Positions 29,858 to 39,415 are shown, counted from the stretch's first letter. The stretch is 41,333 bases of DNA from Rhodospirillaceae bacterium (GCA_002721365.1 PBKC01000017.1:1-41333); one strand, 5' to 3'. Translations and numbers: made by a program. The notes: generated by a model from the sequence alone, not told the origin.

Positions 29858-32137
29858 TTAGAAGAACGTTCCGAAGGTGAAGGTGAAGTTCTCGGTCTCG
29901 TCGAAATCTTCCTTAAGAACGGCATATCCGAAGTCCAGGCGCAACGGCCCAAAGGGAGACGTCCACGACACGCCGGCGCCGACGGAGGCGCGGAGAGACC
30001 CGGTATCGATGATCGCCGGGTCGTTGTCGTCGATCTGCGTCACCGTACCGACGATGCCGAACAGCCGTCCCTTGATCCCGAGTTCGTTGGGCAGACCGAT
30101 CGGGAACGCCAGTTCCATGGTGCCCTTGTACATCAAATTGCCGCCGAGCGAGTTGTCGACGCTGAGATCACGCGGTCCAAGGCCGGCGACGGCAAACCCA
30201 CGGAAGGTCTGGCTGCCGAGGAAGAAGCGATCGGACGTCAGGATATCTTCGTCCTTGAGTCCGAAGATGTAGCCGGCTTCCGCCTGAACCGAGAACACCG
30301 TCTCGTCCCAGATCGGGAAGTATTTCGCCGCTTCCAGCTTGTTGCGGAGGTAGTGCACATCACCGCCGATGCCGGCGAAGTCCGTCTGGAAGCGAATGTA
30401 ATGGCCCTTGCTGGGGTCGCGGCGATTGTCGAGCCGGTCGTAGAACAGGGACTGTCCGATGACCGATTCGAGCCGCTTGCCGTCTTCCTGGATGATGACC
30501 TTAGACGCCCCGACCAGGGCTTCGATTTCGACCTGCCGCAGGGTGTAGTTCCACGTCTGCGTAATGTTCTCCGTCACCGGGAAGCCCGAACGGAGCGTGA
30601 AACCAGTGGTGTTCCGGTTGAAACCGCTCTCCGGGAACTCGCGTTCGGAATTGAACACGTCGAATCCGGCCGAAAGGTCGCGATTGAGGAAATATGGCTC
30701 CGTAAAGCTGAGATCCAGGTCGAGTGTCCGCGACGACGCGGCCAGCCGCACGGACAAGTCCTGGCCACGCCCCAGCAAGTTCCTTTCACGAACGCCGACG
30801 CTGCCGATGACGCCATCGGTGGATGAGTAGCCGGCACCCAGGGTTACCTCACCGGTCGACTTCTCCGTCACGTCGACATTGATCACCGTCTGATCCGGCG
30901 CGCTTCCCGGATCATTGGTGATATTGACGTCGGAGAAGAAGTTCAGGTTGTTGATATCCTTCCGGGAACGCCTGATCTTCGCCGAATTGAAGGCGTCGCC
31001 TTCGACGAGAGCGACGTTGCGACGGATGACCCTATCGAGCGTGCGAACGTTGCCGCGGATATTGATCCGCTCGACGTAGACCCGGGGCCCTTCCTCGATC
31101 TGGTAGTCGACCGCGATGGTATGGGTTTCCGGATCGCGATCGAGCTTGGGCTTCACATCGACGAAAGCGTAGCCGAGGCTGCCGACCGCGTCGGTCAGCG
31201 CCTGAATCGTCGACTCCACCTCCTCGGCGTCATACCAGTCTTCCTCTTCGGTCAGAACGTCTTCACTGACCGCCTCGGGATCGAGCTCCGGCAGGCGGCT
31301 CTCGACGTTGATGTTTCCGAACCTGTAGCGCTCGCCTTCGTCGATCGTGAAGGTGATGTAGAAATCCGTCCGGTCCGGCGTCAATTCCGCCACCGCCGAG
31401 TTCACACGGAAGTCGGCATAGCCGTTCTTGAGATAAAACCGCCTCAACAGCTCCCGGTCGGCCGTCAGTCGATCGGGATCGTAGTTGTCGCTGGTCGACA
31501 GGATACGCCACCACCGGGTCTGCTTGGTCTGGATGGCTTCGCGGAGATCGGCATCCGAGAACGCGTGATTGCCAATGAAGACAATCTTGCGGACACCGGT
31601 GAGCGGGCCTTCGTTGATCTCGAACACAAGATCGACGCGGTTCTGGTCGAGGGAGATCACCTTGGGCTCGACCGTCGCCGCGAAGCGTCCGCTCCGACGA
31701 TAGACTTCAAGCAAGCGGGCCGCATCCTGCTGGACCTTGGTCCGCGTATAGACCGTCCGCGGATGAAGCTGGACTTCCGCCTCCAGCGCATCGTCCTTGA
31801 TGCGCTTGTTACCCTCGAACGCGAGGCGGTTGACGATCGGATTCTCCACCACCGAAACGACGAGCGCGTTTCCGTCCCGACCGATGCGGATATCGGCGAA
31901 CAGGCCGGTGTCGTAGAGCGATTTGAGCGAATCGTTGATGCGCTCGGGATCGAAGCGATCGCCGGGCGCCACCCGCAAGTAGGACAGAATCGTGCTGTCC
32001 TCGATACGCTGATTCCCGACTACGCTGATCGCCTGGATACGATCCAGCTGTTGGGCGACGGCTGTTCCACCCGCCAGTGCGCCCCAAGCAAGAACCAGAG
32101 CAAGCGCCCAGGTCCTCAGCATTCCCAACGTCGACAA
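29858..32137 (-). CDS. bamA: Outer membrane protein assembly factor BamA
   Basis: Core of the BAM complex, inserting beta-barrel proteins into the outer membrane. The 759 residues have a signal peptide (about 1-28, ending AVAQQ), five POTRA domains (about 30-425) and a 16-stranded barrel (about 430-759). The loop-6 motif appears as FRGF in SQTFRGFAVAGLGPRDL, and the chain ends in aromatic FTFTFGTFF, a typical barrel signal. TTG 32137 has GGGAGG about eight bases upstream and is chosen; ATG 32122, five codons in, lacks a spaced site, and both leave the signal peptide intact. It lies 18 bases after rseP. Confidence 0.98.
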   Translation of the reverse strand: MSTLGMLRTWALALVLAWGALAGGTAVAQQLDRIQAISVVGNQRIEDSTILSYLRVAPGDRFDPERINDSLKSLYDTGLFADIRIGRDGNALVVSVVENPIVNRLAFEGNKRIKDDALEAEVQLHPRTVYTRTKVQQDAARLLEVYRRSGRFAATVEPKVISLDQNRVDLVFEINEGPLTGVRKIVFIGNHAFSDADLREAIQTKQTRWWRILSTSDNYDPDRLTADRELLRRFYLKNGYADFRVNSAVAELTPDRTDFYITFTIDEGERYRFGNINVESRLPELDPEAVSEDVLTEEEDWYDAEEVESTIQALTDAVGSLGYAFVDVKPKLDRDPETHTIAVDYQIEEGPRVYVERINIRGNVRTLDRVIRRNVALVEGDAFNSAKIRRSRKDINNLNFFSDVNITNDPGSAPDQTVINVDVTEKSTGEVTLGAGYSSTDGVIGSVGVRERNLLGRGQDLSVRLAASSRTLDLDLSFTEPYFLNRDLSAGFDVFNSEREFPESGFNRNTTGFTLRSGFPVTENITQTWNYTLRQVEIEALVGASKVIIQEDGKRLESVIGQSLFYDRLDNRRDPSKGHYIRFQTDFAGIGGDVHYLRNKLEAAKYFPIWDETVFSVQAEAGYIFGLKDEDILTSDRFFLGSQTFRGFAVAGLGPRDLSVDNSLGGNLMYKGTMELAFPIGLPNELGIKGRLFGIVGTVTQIDDNDPAIIDTGSLRASVGAGVSWTSPFGPLRLDFGYAVLKEDFDETENFTFTFGTFF

Positions 32138-32155
32138 AGCCCCCGCCTCCCGCGA

Positions 32156-33289
32156 TCAGAACGAGAGGCGCGAGAAGAACTCCAGCACGGACGGTCGGGT
32201 CAAGTCGTTGAAAGTCGCGAATCCCATGAGTCCGATCACCAGCAGAAGCCCTACCCTGAATCCGTATTCCTGGGCGCGCTGACCCAACGGACGGCCGCGC
32301 ACCGCTTCAAAGGCGTAAAACAGAAGATGGCCGCCGTCCAGCATCGGAACCGGAAACAGGTTAATGAGCCCGAGACTGATCGATATGATGGCCATGAAGG
32401 TCAACAGCGGAGGGATCCCCTCCTGCACGACGGCACCGGACATCTGAGCGATCGCGATCGGGCCGGCGAGTTCCTTGGCGCTGCGGTTGCCGCCAATGAT
32501 CTCTCCAAGTCCCTGGAAGGTCGCGACGATGATGCTCCCGGTATGATGAAGCCCTTCCCAAAGCGACTCGGCCGGGCCCAACCGCACGTATTCGCGGGCG
32601 CCGACACTGATCCCGAGCAGGCCGATGCGGTGGATGTTCCCGAGGGAGTCTTCGACCTCCGAGACCTTCGGCGTCACCGCGACGCTCATCTCCTGCCCAT
32701 CCCGCAGGATCACGACGTCGAGCGGAACGCCGGGATTGCTCCGGACGATGGTCTGGATGTCCTCGAAGCGATCGATCGGCTGAGAATCGATCATCTCGAT
32801 CCGATCGCCGGGCATCAGGCCGGCTTCCGCCGCGGCACTGTCCTCGAGAATCTCGCCGGCCACCGGTGGCGTGAAAGGCTGGCCGATGGTGGCGAACAAC
32901 CCGGCGAAGATAACAACGGCGAAAACCAGGTTCGCCGCCGGACCGGCGAATACCACCGCAGCGCGCTGCCCCACCCGCTTATGATGGAAGGAAACCGCCT
33001 TCTCCTCAGGCGTCAGTTCCTTCGCCTGCAGCTCACTGTCCGGCGCGCTCGCCGCATTGGCGTCACCAAAGAACTTGACGTAACCGCCCAGCGGAATCGG
33101 GCTGACCCGCCAGCGCGTCCCGGCGCTGTCCGTCCAGCCGAACAACTCCTTCCCGAACCCGATCGAGAACACCTCGACCCGGACGCCGTTCCGCCGCGCG
33201 ACCCAGTAATGGCCGAATTCATGAACGAACACCACGATCGTCAGCACGACGATAAAGGCGGCGACATAGGTGAGAGTGTCGATAAGCAA
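32156..33289 (-). CDS. rseP: RseP-type site-2 intramembrane metalloprotease
   Basis: Inner-membrane zinc protease of family M50 that cuts membrane-bound regulators such as anti-sigma factors and clears signal peptides. The 377 residues show HEFGH (23-27) in the first membrane segment, VEVFSIGFGKELFG, PLGGYVKFFGD, VFAGPAANLVFAVV, one central PDZ domain (about 125-205; LMPGDRIEMIDSQPI), and the second metal motif in INLFPVPMLDGGHLLFY. The only workable start is TTG 33289, two bases after the dxr stop; the N-terminus before HEFGH then has the usual length. Confidence 0.97.
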   Translation of the reverse strand: MLIDTLTYVAAFIVVLTIVVFVHEFGHYWVARRNGVRVEVFSIGFGKELFGWTDSAGTRWRVSPIPLGGYVKFFGDANAASAPDSELQAKELTPEEKAVSFHHKRVGQRAAVVFAGPAANLVFAVVIFAGLFATIGQPFTPPVAGEILEDSAAAEAGLMPGDRIEMIDSQPIDRFEDIQTIVRSNPGVPLDVVILRDGQEMSVAVTPKVSEVEDSLGNIHRIGLLGISVGAREYVRLGPAESLWEGLHHTGSIIVATFQGLGEIIGGNRSAKELAGPIAIAQMSGAVVQEGIPPLLTFMAIISISLGLINLFPVPMLDGGHLLFYAFEAVRGRPLGQRAQEYGFRVGLLLVIGLMGFATFNDLTRPSVLEFFSRLSF

Positions 33290-33291
33290 GG

Positions 33292-34518
33292 TTATGTTCC
33301 AGTCCGATCGAGTGTGCCGACCGTGGCAACCGTACCGGTCATGCTGGCAATAAGATCGCCTGCGACCCGTCGAGCCTGATCGTCCACATCATACACGTCG
33401 TCGAGTTGCCCTACCGGCGTGTGGGGCACCGCCGCGAGCGTCGCTTCGACGACCCGCGCAATGTCCAGGAATCCCAGTTTCTCCATAAGGAAGGATTGGA
33501 CGGCCACCTCGTTTGCGGCATTGAGAATAGTAGGTGCCGACCCGCCGCTTTGCAAGGCTCGGCGAGCCAGAGCCAATGCCGGAAATCGTTCTTCGTCAGG
33601 GGGTTCGAACGTCAACTCGGACAAAGATGCGAAGTCGAGCCGGCTGACGGGAGCGTCGATCCGATCGGGCCAGCCCAAGGTGAAGGCGATCGGGGTCCGC
33701 ATGTCCGGAGATCCGAGCTGAGCCAGGATCGACCCGTCGCAATAGGCCACCATGCTGTGAATCACCGACTGCGGGTGGACGACGACCTCGATGCGTTCCT
33801 CGCCTACGGGGAACAGGTAGGACGCCTCGATGATCTCCAGGCCCTTGTTCATCATCGTCGCCGAGTCGACCGAGATCTTGGCGCCCATGCTCCAGTTCGG
33901 GTGCGCGACTGCCTGGGCCGGACTCACGAACTCCATGTCGGCCTTCGCGAATGACCGGAACGGTCCCCCTGATGCCGTCAGGATGATCTTCTCGATCCTG
34001 TCCACACGGTCGAAATCGAAGACCTGAAAAATCGCGTTGTGCTCGGAATCGACAGGGAGAAGGGTTGCGCCGCTCTTGGCGACCTCCCGCATCAACAGCG
34101 ATCCCGCGCAGACCAAGCATTCCTTGTTGGCGAAGGCGACTACACCGCCCTGCCGTACGGCGGCGATGGTCGGGGCAAGACCGGCGGCGCCGACGATCGC
34201 CGCCATGGTCCAGTCGGCTTGGAGAGAAGCCGCCGCGATGACCGCGTCCGCTCCTGCCGCAACCTCGACGCCGGATCCTGCCAGAGCGTCCCGCAAGGCA
34301 CCGTAACCGTCGGGCTCCGCAATCACGGCCAGTTCCGGCTTCAGGCGCTTCGCCTGCTCCGCAAGAAGCTCGACGTTCTGCCGTGCGACCAGCGAAACGA
34401 CCTTGTAGGCATCGGGACGACGTTCGATGAGATCGATGGTGCTCTTTCCGACTGAACCGGTGGACCCGAGGATGCACACCCTGCGAGCCGCGCCTCCGTC
34501 CGAATCCACTACCGCCAT
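33292..34518 (-). CDS. dxr: 1-deoxy-D-xylulose-5-phosphate reductoisomerase
   Basis: Makes methylerythritol 4-phosphate, the committed step of the non-mevalonate isoprenoid route that feeds UppS. The 408 residues have the NADPH site VCILGSTGSVGKSTIDLI, metal ligands in LLPVDSEHNAIFQ, the catalytic region TASGGPFR, SVDSATMMNKGLEIIEA and the flexible-loop region VYCDGS-like MVAYCDGSILAQLGSPDMRTPI. Full length. It overlaps the cdsA end by ten bases. Also called ispC. Confidence 0.98.
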   Translation of the reverse strand: MAVVDSDGGAARRVCILGSTGSVGKSTIDLIERRPDAYKVVSLVARQNVELLAEQAKRLKPELAVIAEPDGYGALRDALAGSGVEVAAGADAVIAAASLQADWTMAAIVGAAGLAPTIAAVRQGGVVAFANKECLVCAGSLLMREVAKSGATLLPVDSEHNAIFQVFDFDRVDRIEKIILTASGGPFRSFAKADMEFVSPAQAVAHPNWSMGAKISVDSATMMNKGLEIIEASYLFPVGEERIEVVVHPQSVIHSMVAYCDGSILAQLGSPDMRTPIAFTLGWPDRIDAPVSRLDFASLSELTFEPPDEERFPALALARRALQSGGSAPTILNAANEVAVQSFLMEKLGFLDIARVVEATLAAVPHTPVGQLDDVYDVDDQARRVAGDLIASMTGTVATVGTLDRTGT

Positions 34519-35339
34519 CCCAATACGCTCTCTCCGCCGAACAGGCTGAGCACCGCAAGTAGCGACGCTCCAGCCAGCAAACCGTCGACACGATCCAGGA
34601 TACCGCCATGCCCCGGTATCAGCCCGCTCGTATCCTTAACACCCCGAGACCGCTTGAGTGCGGACTCGGCCAGATCGCCTCCTTGTGCGCCCAAAGCGAC
34701 GAAAATCGCCACCAGGGCCGCAGACATGACGTCGGTCGCATCCATTCCGAGGGCGGTCGCGGCACCGACGCCTGTTCCCAGCGCCACGGCCCCAGCGAGA
34801 CCGGCCCATGTCTTTTTCGGGCTGATCCGCGGAGCGAGCTTGGGACCGCCGATCATCCGGCCGAACAGGTATCCGCCGACATCGCTCGCCCAAACCACCA
34901 GCAGCAGCCAGATGATCAGACGCCCCCCGAAGGCGTCGACCTGCCGCAGCCAGATGAAAGCGATACAGGGCAGCGCTACATAGGCCAGCCCCACGCCCCA
35001 CCAGTGACTGCCGCGCCCCAGGCGCACGCCGAAAAGGCAGAGAGAGGCCGCCCCGGCGAGCGCCGTCGCGATACCCCATCCGGCGAAGCCCTCGGCGGCG
35101 AGGAAGACTGCCGCCAATGTCGTGCCTAGAAGCAGCGCTCGCGGGGCCGACCGTTGGCCGGCGCGATCCCAGAGACGATCCCATTCCCAGGCCATGGCGA
35201 GGGCTGCGACCGCGACCAGGATCTTAAAGGCAATTCCACCCAGGAAAACCGCAGCGAGGGCCACGGGCGCCATAACGAGGGCGGACAGAATTCTCAGACG
35301 GAGTTCTCGTCGCGCCCCATCAACCAACTCGGCCACCAT
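34509..35339 (-). CDS. cdsA: Phosphatidate cytidylyltransferase
   Basis: Inner-membrane enzyme making CDP-diacylglycerol from phosphatidic acid and CTP (CTP coming from PyrG, also in this window). The 276-residue polytopic protein has about eight hydrophobic segments, the segment VWASDVGGYLFGRMIGGPK, ISPKKTWAG, and the complete family signature LKRSRGVKDTSGLIPGHGG continuing ILDRVDG. ATG 35339, overlapping the uppS end by 20 bases, gives the normal start (MVAELVDGARRELRLRILSA). A longer in-frame start at 35435 would add 32 Ser/Arg-rich residues read across uppS and is rejected. Confidence 0.95.
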   Translation of the reverse strand: MVAELVDGARRELRLRILSALVMAPVALAAVFLGGIAFKILVAVAALAMAWEWDRLWDRAGQRSAPRALLLGTTLAAVFLAAEGFAGWGIATALAGAASLCLFGVRLGRGSHWWGVGLAYVALPCIAFIWLRQVDAFGGRLIIWLLLVVWASDVGGYLFGRMIGGPKLAPRISPKKTWAGLAGAVALGTGVGAATALGMDATDVMSAALVAIFVALGAQGGDLAESALKRSRGVKDTSGLIPGHGGILDRVDGLLAGASLLAVLSLFGGESVLGWR

Positions 35340-36055
35340 AGCGGCGCTCGCGGCGGTGAAACTCCTCGATCGCCGCTTCGAGATCTTCCCGTCCGAAGTC
35401 CGGCCAGAGGGTCGGGATGAAGACGAACTCGGCATACGCCGACTGCCATAACAGGAAGTTGCTGAGCCGCCTCTCGCCGCTGGTCCGAATGATCATGTCG
35501 GGATCCGGAATGCCGACCGTGGCGAGACTGTCTTCGATCGTCTCTTCGGAGATCTGCTCGGGATCGAGCCGGCCCCGCAGCGACTTCATGTGCGATGTGG
35601 CGTACGGCCGCAGTGATCTCTCGGCGCCCGCCGTAATTCAACGCCACCGTCATGTGAAGGCGGTCGTTATGGCGGGTCGTCTCCTCCGCTTCGACGATCA
35701 GCTTCTTGATGTCGTCGTCGAGACGATCACGCTCGCCGATCACATGGAGGCGGACACCGTTGCTGCTGAGCTCCCGCAGCTCACGCCGAAGATAGAGCCG
35801 GAGCAGGCTCATGAGGTCGCTGACCTCGTTGGCCGGCCGCTTCCAGTTCTCGGACGAGAACGCGTACAGAGTCAGATATTCGACGCCCAGTTCGACGCAA
35901 CCGCGCACCGTCCGGCGAACGGCTTCGGCACCGCGCTGATGGCCCGCCACACGGGGCAGACCATGCCCCGCCGCCCAGCGGCCGTTCCCATCCATGATGA
36001 TGGCGATATGTGCCGGCGGTTGAAGAGCTACGGTTTGAGGCGCGAGAGTCGTCAT
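35320..36055 (-). CDS. uppS: Isoprenyl transferase (undecaprenyl diphosphate synthase) with an apparent one-base frameshift
   Basis: Builds the C55 lipid carrier for peptidoglycan and O-antigen. Codons 1-161 from ATG 36055 hold IAIIMDGNGRWA, GHQRGAEAVR, LYAFSSENWKRP and VALNYGGRREI up to HIAHEVAAG. The rest, RLDPEQISEE, DMIIRTSGERRLSNFLLWQ, YAEFVFIPTLWPDFG and RRERRYGG, is in another frame ending at 35320. Removing one G from the GGGG run (35573-35576) joins both halves into a normal 244-residue enzyme; the span is exactly one base longer than 245 codons. No stop interrupts either half before the joint. As the gene is normally essential, a sequencing error is likelier than a true mutation or programmed shift. 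It lies 28 bases after frr and overlaps cdsA. Confidence 0.93.
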
Positions 36056-36083
36056 GCTGATGCCGGCAGAGGCGAGCGAACGC

Positions 36084-36641
36084 TCAGACCTGCATGATCT
36101 CCTTTTCCTTCGACGCCAGCATCTCGTCGATAACCGAGACATGGTCGTCGGTGATCGACTGGACCTTGTCGCCCATATTGCGATGCTCGTCCTGAGAGAT
36201 CGTGCCGTCCTTCTCCATGCGTTTCAGCGCTTCCATGCCGTCGCGGCGCACGTTCCGGATCGAAACCTTCGCCTGCTCGCCATACTTGCCGGCCATTTTG
36301 GCCAGATCGCGGCGACGGTCCTCGGTCAGTTCGGGCACCGGGATCCGCAAGGTCTGTCCCTCGGCAAGCGGATTAAGGCCCAACCCGCTGTTGCGGATCG
36401 CTTTTTCCACCGCCTTGGTGAGGCCCTTGTCCCACACCTGCACCGAAAGCATCCGGGGCTCAGGCACGCTCACCGTCGCCACCTGATTGAGCGGCATATG
36501 GCTTCCATATGCCTCGACGGTGACGGGTTCGAGCAGCCCCGCCGACGCGCGTCCCGTCCTGAGCCCAGCCAGCTCGGTCTGGAGCACCTCGATCGCTCCG
36601 TCCATCCGCCGCTTGAGATCCTGAACGTCAAATTCCGACAC
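36084..36641 (-). CDS. frr: Ribosome recycling factor
   Basis: Splits post-termination ribosomes together with EF-G. The 185-residue length is standard. Visible are [26 protein letters not shown] in the first helix, [23 protein letters not shown] in the beta domain, [20 protein letters not shown], and the C-terminal helices [31 protein letters not shown]. It starts three bases after pyrH, the universal pyrH-frr pair, and is followed by uppS. Confidence 0.98.
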   Translation of the reverse strand: MSEFDVQDLKRRMDGAIEVLQTELAGLRTGRASAGLLEPVTVEAYGSHMPLNQVATVSVPEPRMLSVQVWDKGLTKAVEKAIRNSGLGLNPLAEGQTLRIPVPELTEDRRRDLAKMAGKYGEQAKVSIRNVRRDGMEALKRMEKDGTISQDEHRNMGDKVQSITDDHVSVIDEMLASKEKEIMQV

Positions 36642-36644
36642 GTC

Positions 36645-37373
36645 TCAATCCTCTTGGTCGATGATGGTGAAACGGCCATTGCCGGCGACGACTTCGGCGA
36701 ACGCACCGGGATTGTGTATCGAAAACACCAAAATCGGAATCCGATTCTCCCGCGCCAACGCGATCGCCGACGCATCCATGACTTTGAGATCTTCCTTCAG
36801 CACCCGGGTATAGGAAAGCCGTTCGTACCGGACGGCATCGCTGACCCGATGGGGATCGGCCGAATAGACCCCGTCGACCTGCGTCGCTTTCAACAGGGCA
36901 TCGCATCCCATCTCGGCCGCACGCAGCGCGGCAGCCGTATCCGTGGTGAAGTAGGGATTACCGGTTCCGGCAGCGAAGATGACCACCCGTCCCTTTTCCA
37001 TATGCCGGACGGCGCGGCGCCGGATATAGGGCTCGCACACCGAAGCCATAGGAATCGCCGATTGAACGCGGGTTTGCAGACCCGCCTTCTCCAAGGCGCT
37101 CTGCAAAGCCAACGCGTTGATGACCGTGGCCAGCATTCCCATGCTGTCGGCCGTGGCCCGATCGATGCCGGAAGCTTCCGACCCGGCCACGCCGCGGAAG
37201 ATATTTCCGCCGCCCACCACCATGCAGATCTCGACGCCCATATGATGGACGTCTCTGATCTCCTGCGCGATGCGTAGTATGGTCGCCGAGTCCTGACCAT
37301 ACTGCTGCGCCCCCATGAGAGCTTCTCCCGAAAGTTTCAGGAGAACGCGCCGATAGACGGCTTCCGCTGCCAT
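36645..37373 (-). CDS. pyrH: UMP kinase
   Basis: Phosphorylates UMP to UDP, upstream of PyrG in pyrimidine supply. The 242-residue amino-acid-kinase-fold protein shows [77 protein letters not shown] and the C-terminal [16 protein letters not shown] precedes ATG 37373. The 112-base gap from tsf contains a short GC hairpin (CGCCG/CGGCG) on the minus strand but no clear promoter. Confidence 0.98.
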   Translation of the reverse strand: MAAEAVYRRVLLKLSGEALMGAQQYGQDSATILRIAQEIRDVHHMGVEICMVVGGGNIFRGVAGSEASGIDRATADSMGMLATVINALALQSALEKAGLQTRVQSAIPMASVCEPYIRRRAVRHMEKGRVVIFAAGTGNPYFTTDTAAALRAAEMGCDALLKATQVDGVYSADPHRVSDAVRYERLSYTRVLKEDLKVMDASAIALARENRIPILVFSIHNPGAFAEVVAGNGRFTIIDQED

Positions 37374-37485
37374 GCCGGTACCCCCTTATCGGTGCCGCGA
37401 AGGTCCTTCCGGCGCGCATTCACGCCCGCCTGACTCCCCGATCACGCCGGCACCGGCGGCGGAACCATGGGGAACCTGCGTCGGC

Positions 37486-38412
37486 TCAGCCGCCCACCTG
37501 AGCCGCCACCTCGGCAGCGAAATCAGTCTCCTCCTTTTCGACACCTTCGCCAAGGACGAAGGAAACGAAGCCGGCGATCTTGACCGGCGCGCCGATATCG
37601 GCGGCGGCCTGCTCGACCACCTTGCCGACCTTGGTTTCGCCATCGATGACGAAGATCTGCTCGGTCAGCACGACCTCTTCGTAATACTTCCGCAGACGTC
37701 CCTCGACCATCTTCTCGATGATGTTGTCCGGCTTGCCCGACGCCCGGGCCTGATCGGAAAGGACGTCGCGCTCCCTCTGCAGGGCAGTCGGATCGATGTC
37801 GGCGGTCGTGACCGCCTCCGGCTTCGCCGCTGCGACATGCATCGCGATCTGCTTCCCAAGCGCCGAGAGCTTCTCAGCGTCGCCGGTCGACTCGAGCGCC
37901 ACCAGCACGCCGATCTTGCCGAGGCCGGGAGTAACGGCGTTGTGGATGTATTGAGCGACCACACCCGTTCCGACCGACAGGCCGGCGGCGCGGCGGACCA
38001 CCATGTTCTCGCCGATGCGACCGACGATTTCCGTCACCTGATCTGCGACGTTCTTGTCAACGCCGGGATACGGCGCCTTGAGGACACGATCCAGGTCGCC
38101 GCCCTCGGCCAGCGCCACGCCGGCAATGTCGCTCACCAGCTGCTGGAACTCGGGATTGCGGGCAACGAAGTCGGTCTCGGAGTTCACTTCGACCAGCGCC
38201 CCGCGTGCGCCGTCGACCGCAACGCCGACCAGCCCCTCGGCAGCCACCCGGCTCGCCTTTTTCGCGGCCGACGCCACACCCTTCTTGCGCAACCAGTCGA
38301 CGGCTGCCTCGACGTCGCCGCCGGTCTCGGTCAGCGCCTTCTTGCAGTCCATCATGCCGGCGCCGGTCTTGTCTCGCAGCTCCTTGACCAAGGAGGCTGT
38401 GATCTCCGCCAT
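37486..38412 (-). CDS. tsf: Translation elongation factor Ts
   Basis: Nucleotide exchange factor for EF-Tu. The 308 residues have the N-terminal UBA-like domain ([36 protein letters not shown]), the core signature [13 protein letters not shown] at the EF-Tu contact, two subdomains typical of bacterial Ts, and the end segment with [19 protein letters not shown]. It lies 59 bases after rpsB with a strong hairpin between (38437-38460). Confidence 0.98.
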   Translation of the reverse strand: MAEITASLVKELRDKTGAGMMDCKKALTETGGDVEAAVDWLRKKGVASAAKKASRVAAEGLVGVAVDGARGALVEVNSETDFVARNPEFQQLVSDIAGVALAEGGDLDRVLKAPYPGVDKNVADQVTEIVGRIGENMVVRRAAGLSVGTGVVAQYIHNAVTPGLGKIGVLVALESTGDAEKLSALGKQIAMHVAAAKPEAVTTADIDPTALQRERDVLSDQARASGKPDNIIEKMVEGRLRKYYEEVVLTEQIFVIDGETKVGKVVEQAAADIGAPVKIAGFVSFVLGEGVEKEETDFAAEVAAQVGG

Positions 38413-38436
38413 GTTACTTACCCTCTCGCTCGGTCG

Positions 38437-38460
38437 CGGACGGTCCGGAAGGACCGTCCG
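38437..38460 (-). promoter_or_regulatory. Perfect 10-bp hairpin between rpsB and tsf
   Basis: CGGACGGTCC and GGACCGTCCG are exact inverted repeats around a four-base loop. It begins 11 bases after the rpsB stop and ends 24 bases before tsf. No T-run follows on the minus strand, so full termination is unlikely; partial attenuation or an RNA-stability/processing role would allow rpsB and tsf to be expressed at different levels. Confidence 0.6.
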
Positions 38461-38471
38461 GCGATTTCATA

Positions 38472-39332
38472 TCAGCTGACGGCCGGCTGCTCCGGCCGCT
38501 CGGAAGCGGCGACGTCCTCGGCAACCTCAGCAGCAGCCTCTTCGTCCGACTTGGGCGCGTCGGTCTCGGGCGCCGCCTCGCCTTCGCCCAGATCCTCCGC
38601 CGGCGTCTCCTCGGCCATGCCGATGTCCTCGCCGCTCGCCGCCATCTCCGCCTGCAGACCATCGAGAACCGCGCCGGAAATCAGCTCGCAATAGAGCCGG
38701 ATAGCGCGGGTCGCGTCGTCATTGGCCGGGATCGGATAGTCGATCAGCATCGGATCGCAGTTGCTGTCCACCGTCGCCACGACCGGGATGTTCAGCTTGC
38801 GCGCTTCCTTGACCGCGATGTCCTCCTTGTTCGTGTCGATGACGAACAGGGCATCTGGAAGGCCGCCCATCTCGCGAATGCCACCCATGGACAGATGAAG
38901 CTTCTCTCGCTCGCGGGTCAGGCTCAGCAGCTCCTTCTTGGTCAGGCCGATATTCTCCTGCGCCAGCTGCTCGTCGAGGTGACGGAGCCGGTTGATGGAG
39001 ATCGACATCGTCTTCCAGTTGGTGAGCATGCCGCCCAGCCAGCGATGATTGACGAAATACTGGCCGCACCGGCTCGCGGACTCGGCGATCGGCTCCTGGG
39101 CCTGACGCTTGGTGCCCACGAACAGCACGCGACCGCCACCCCCGACCACGTCGCGGACGAACTCCAGCGCCTGGTACAGCATGGGGACGGTCTGTTGCAG
39201 ATCGATGATATGGACCCCATTGCGGACGCCGAACAGGTACGGGTCCATCTTGGGGTTCCAACGACGGGTCTGGTGACCAAAGTGCACGCCCGCTTCCAGA
39301 AGCTGGCGCATGGTAAAGGTCGGCATCGCCAT
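38472..39332 (-). CDS. rpsB: 30S ribosomal protein S2
   Basis: Small-subunit protein S2. The 286 residues contain [85 protein letters not shown] and [24 protein letters not shown]. Residues from about 230 form a Glu/Ala/Asp-rich acidic tail of roughly 55 residues, longer than in E. coli S2; such tails occur in other alphaproteobacteria. ATG 39332 has AAGGAG ten bases upstream and gives the family start MAMPTFTM; the longer frame to 39416 reads through the leader. It heads the rpsB-tsf-pyrH-frr run. Confidence 0.97.
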   Translation of the reverse strand: MAMPTFTMRQLLEAGVHFGHQTRRWNPKMDPYLFGVRNGVHIIDLQQTVPMLYQALEFVRDVVGGGGRVLFVGTKRQAQEPIAESASRCGQYFVNHRWLGGMLTNWKTMSISINRLRHLDEQLAQENIGLTKKELLSLTREREKLHLSMGGIREMGGLPDALFVIDTNKEDIAVKEARKLNIPVVATVDSNCDPMLIDYPIPANDDATRAIRLYCELISGAVLDGLQAEMAASGEDIGMAEETPAEDLGEGEAAPETDAPKSDEEAAAEVAEDVAASERPEQPAVS

Positions 39333-39356
39333 GATGCAGTCTCTCCTTTGTCCGGT

Positions 39357-39415
39357 TGAGCCGCCGCGGGACGAAGTTCGGAATGCCCGAACACCGGAGA
39401 CGACGCCGAGGCTCA
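39357..39415 (-). promoter_or_regulatory. Structured 5' leader of rpsB (putative S2 autoregulatory element)
   Basis: On the minus strand TGAGCC (39415-39410) pairs with GGCTCA (39362-39357), enclosing a perfect hairpin GTTCGG-GCATT-CCGAAC (39392-39376). In the same leader TCTCCGGT (about 39400-39393) is complementary both to ACCGGA just before the Shine-Dalgarno site and to GGAGA within it, so an alternative fold could hide ribosome entry. Ribosomal protein S2 is known to control its own operon in other bacteria. The pairing is seen; the regulation is inferred. Confidence 0.5.

Noticed and set aside
31121..33379. 752-codon plus-strand open frame
   Set aside because: It lies opposite bamA and rseP, whose protein motifs are unmistakable; the frame is open only because of GC-rich codon bias and reads as low-complexity Arg/His/Asp-rich sequence with no domain.
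35340..35435. N-terminal extension of cdsA
   Set aside because: The extra 32 residues are Ser/Arg-rich and read across the uppS end; the family start is at 35339.
35320..35589. A separate small gene for the UppS C-terminal half
   Set aside because: Its apparent ATG lies within uppS and the first residues MKSLRG are out-of-frame reading; joining the frames gives one normal UppS, so this is a frameshift, not two genes.
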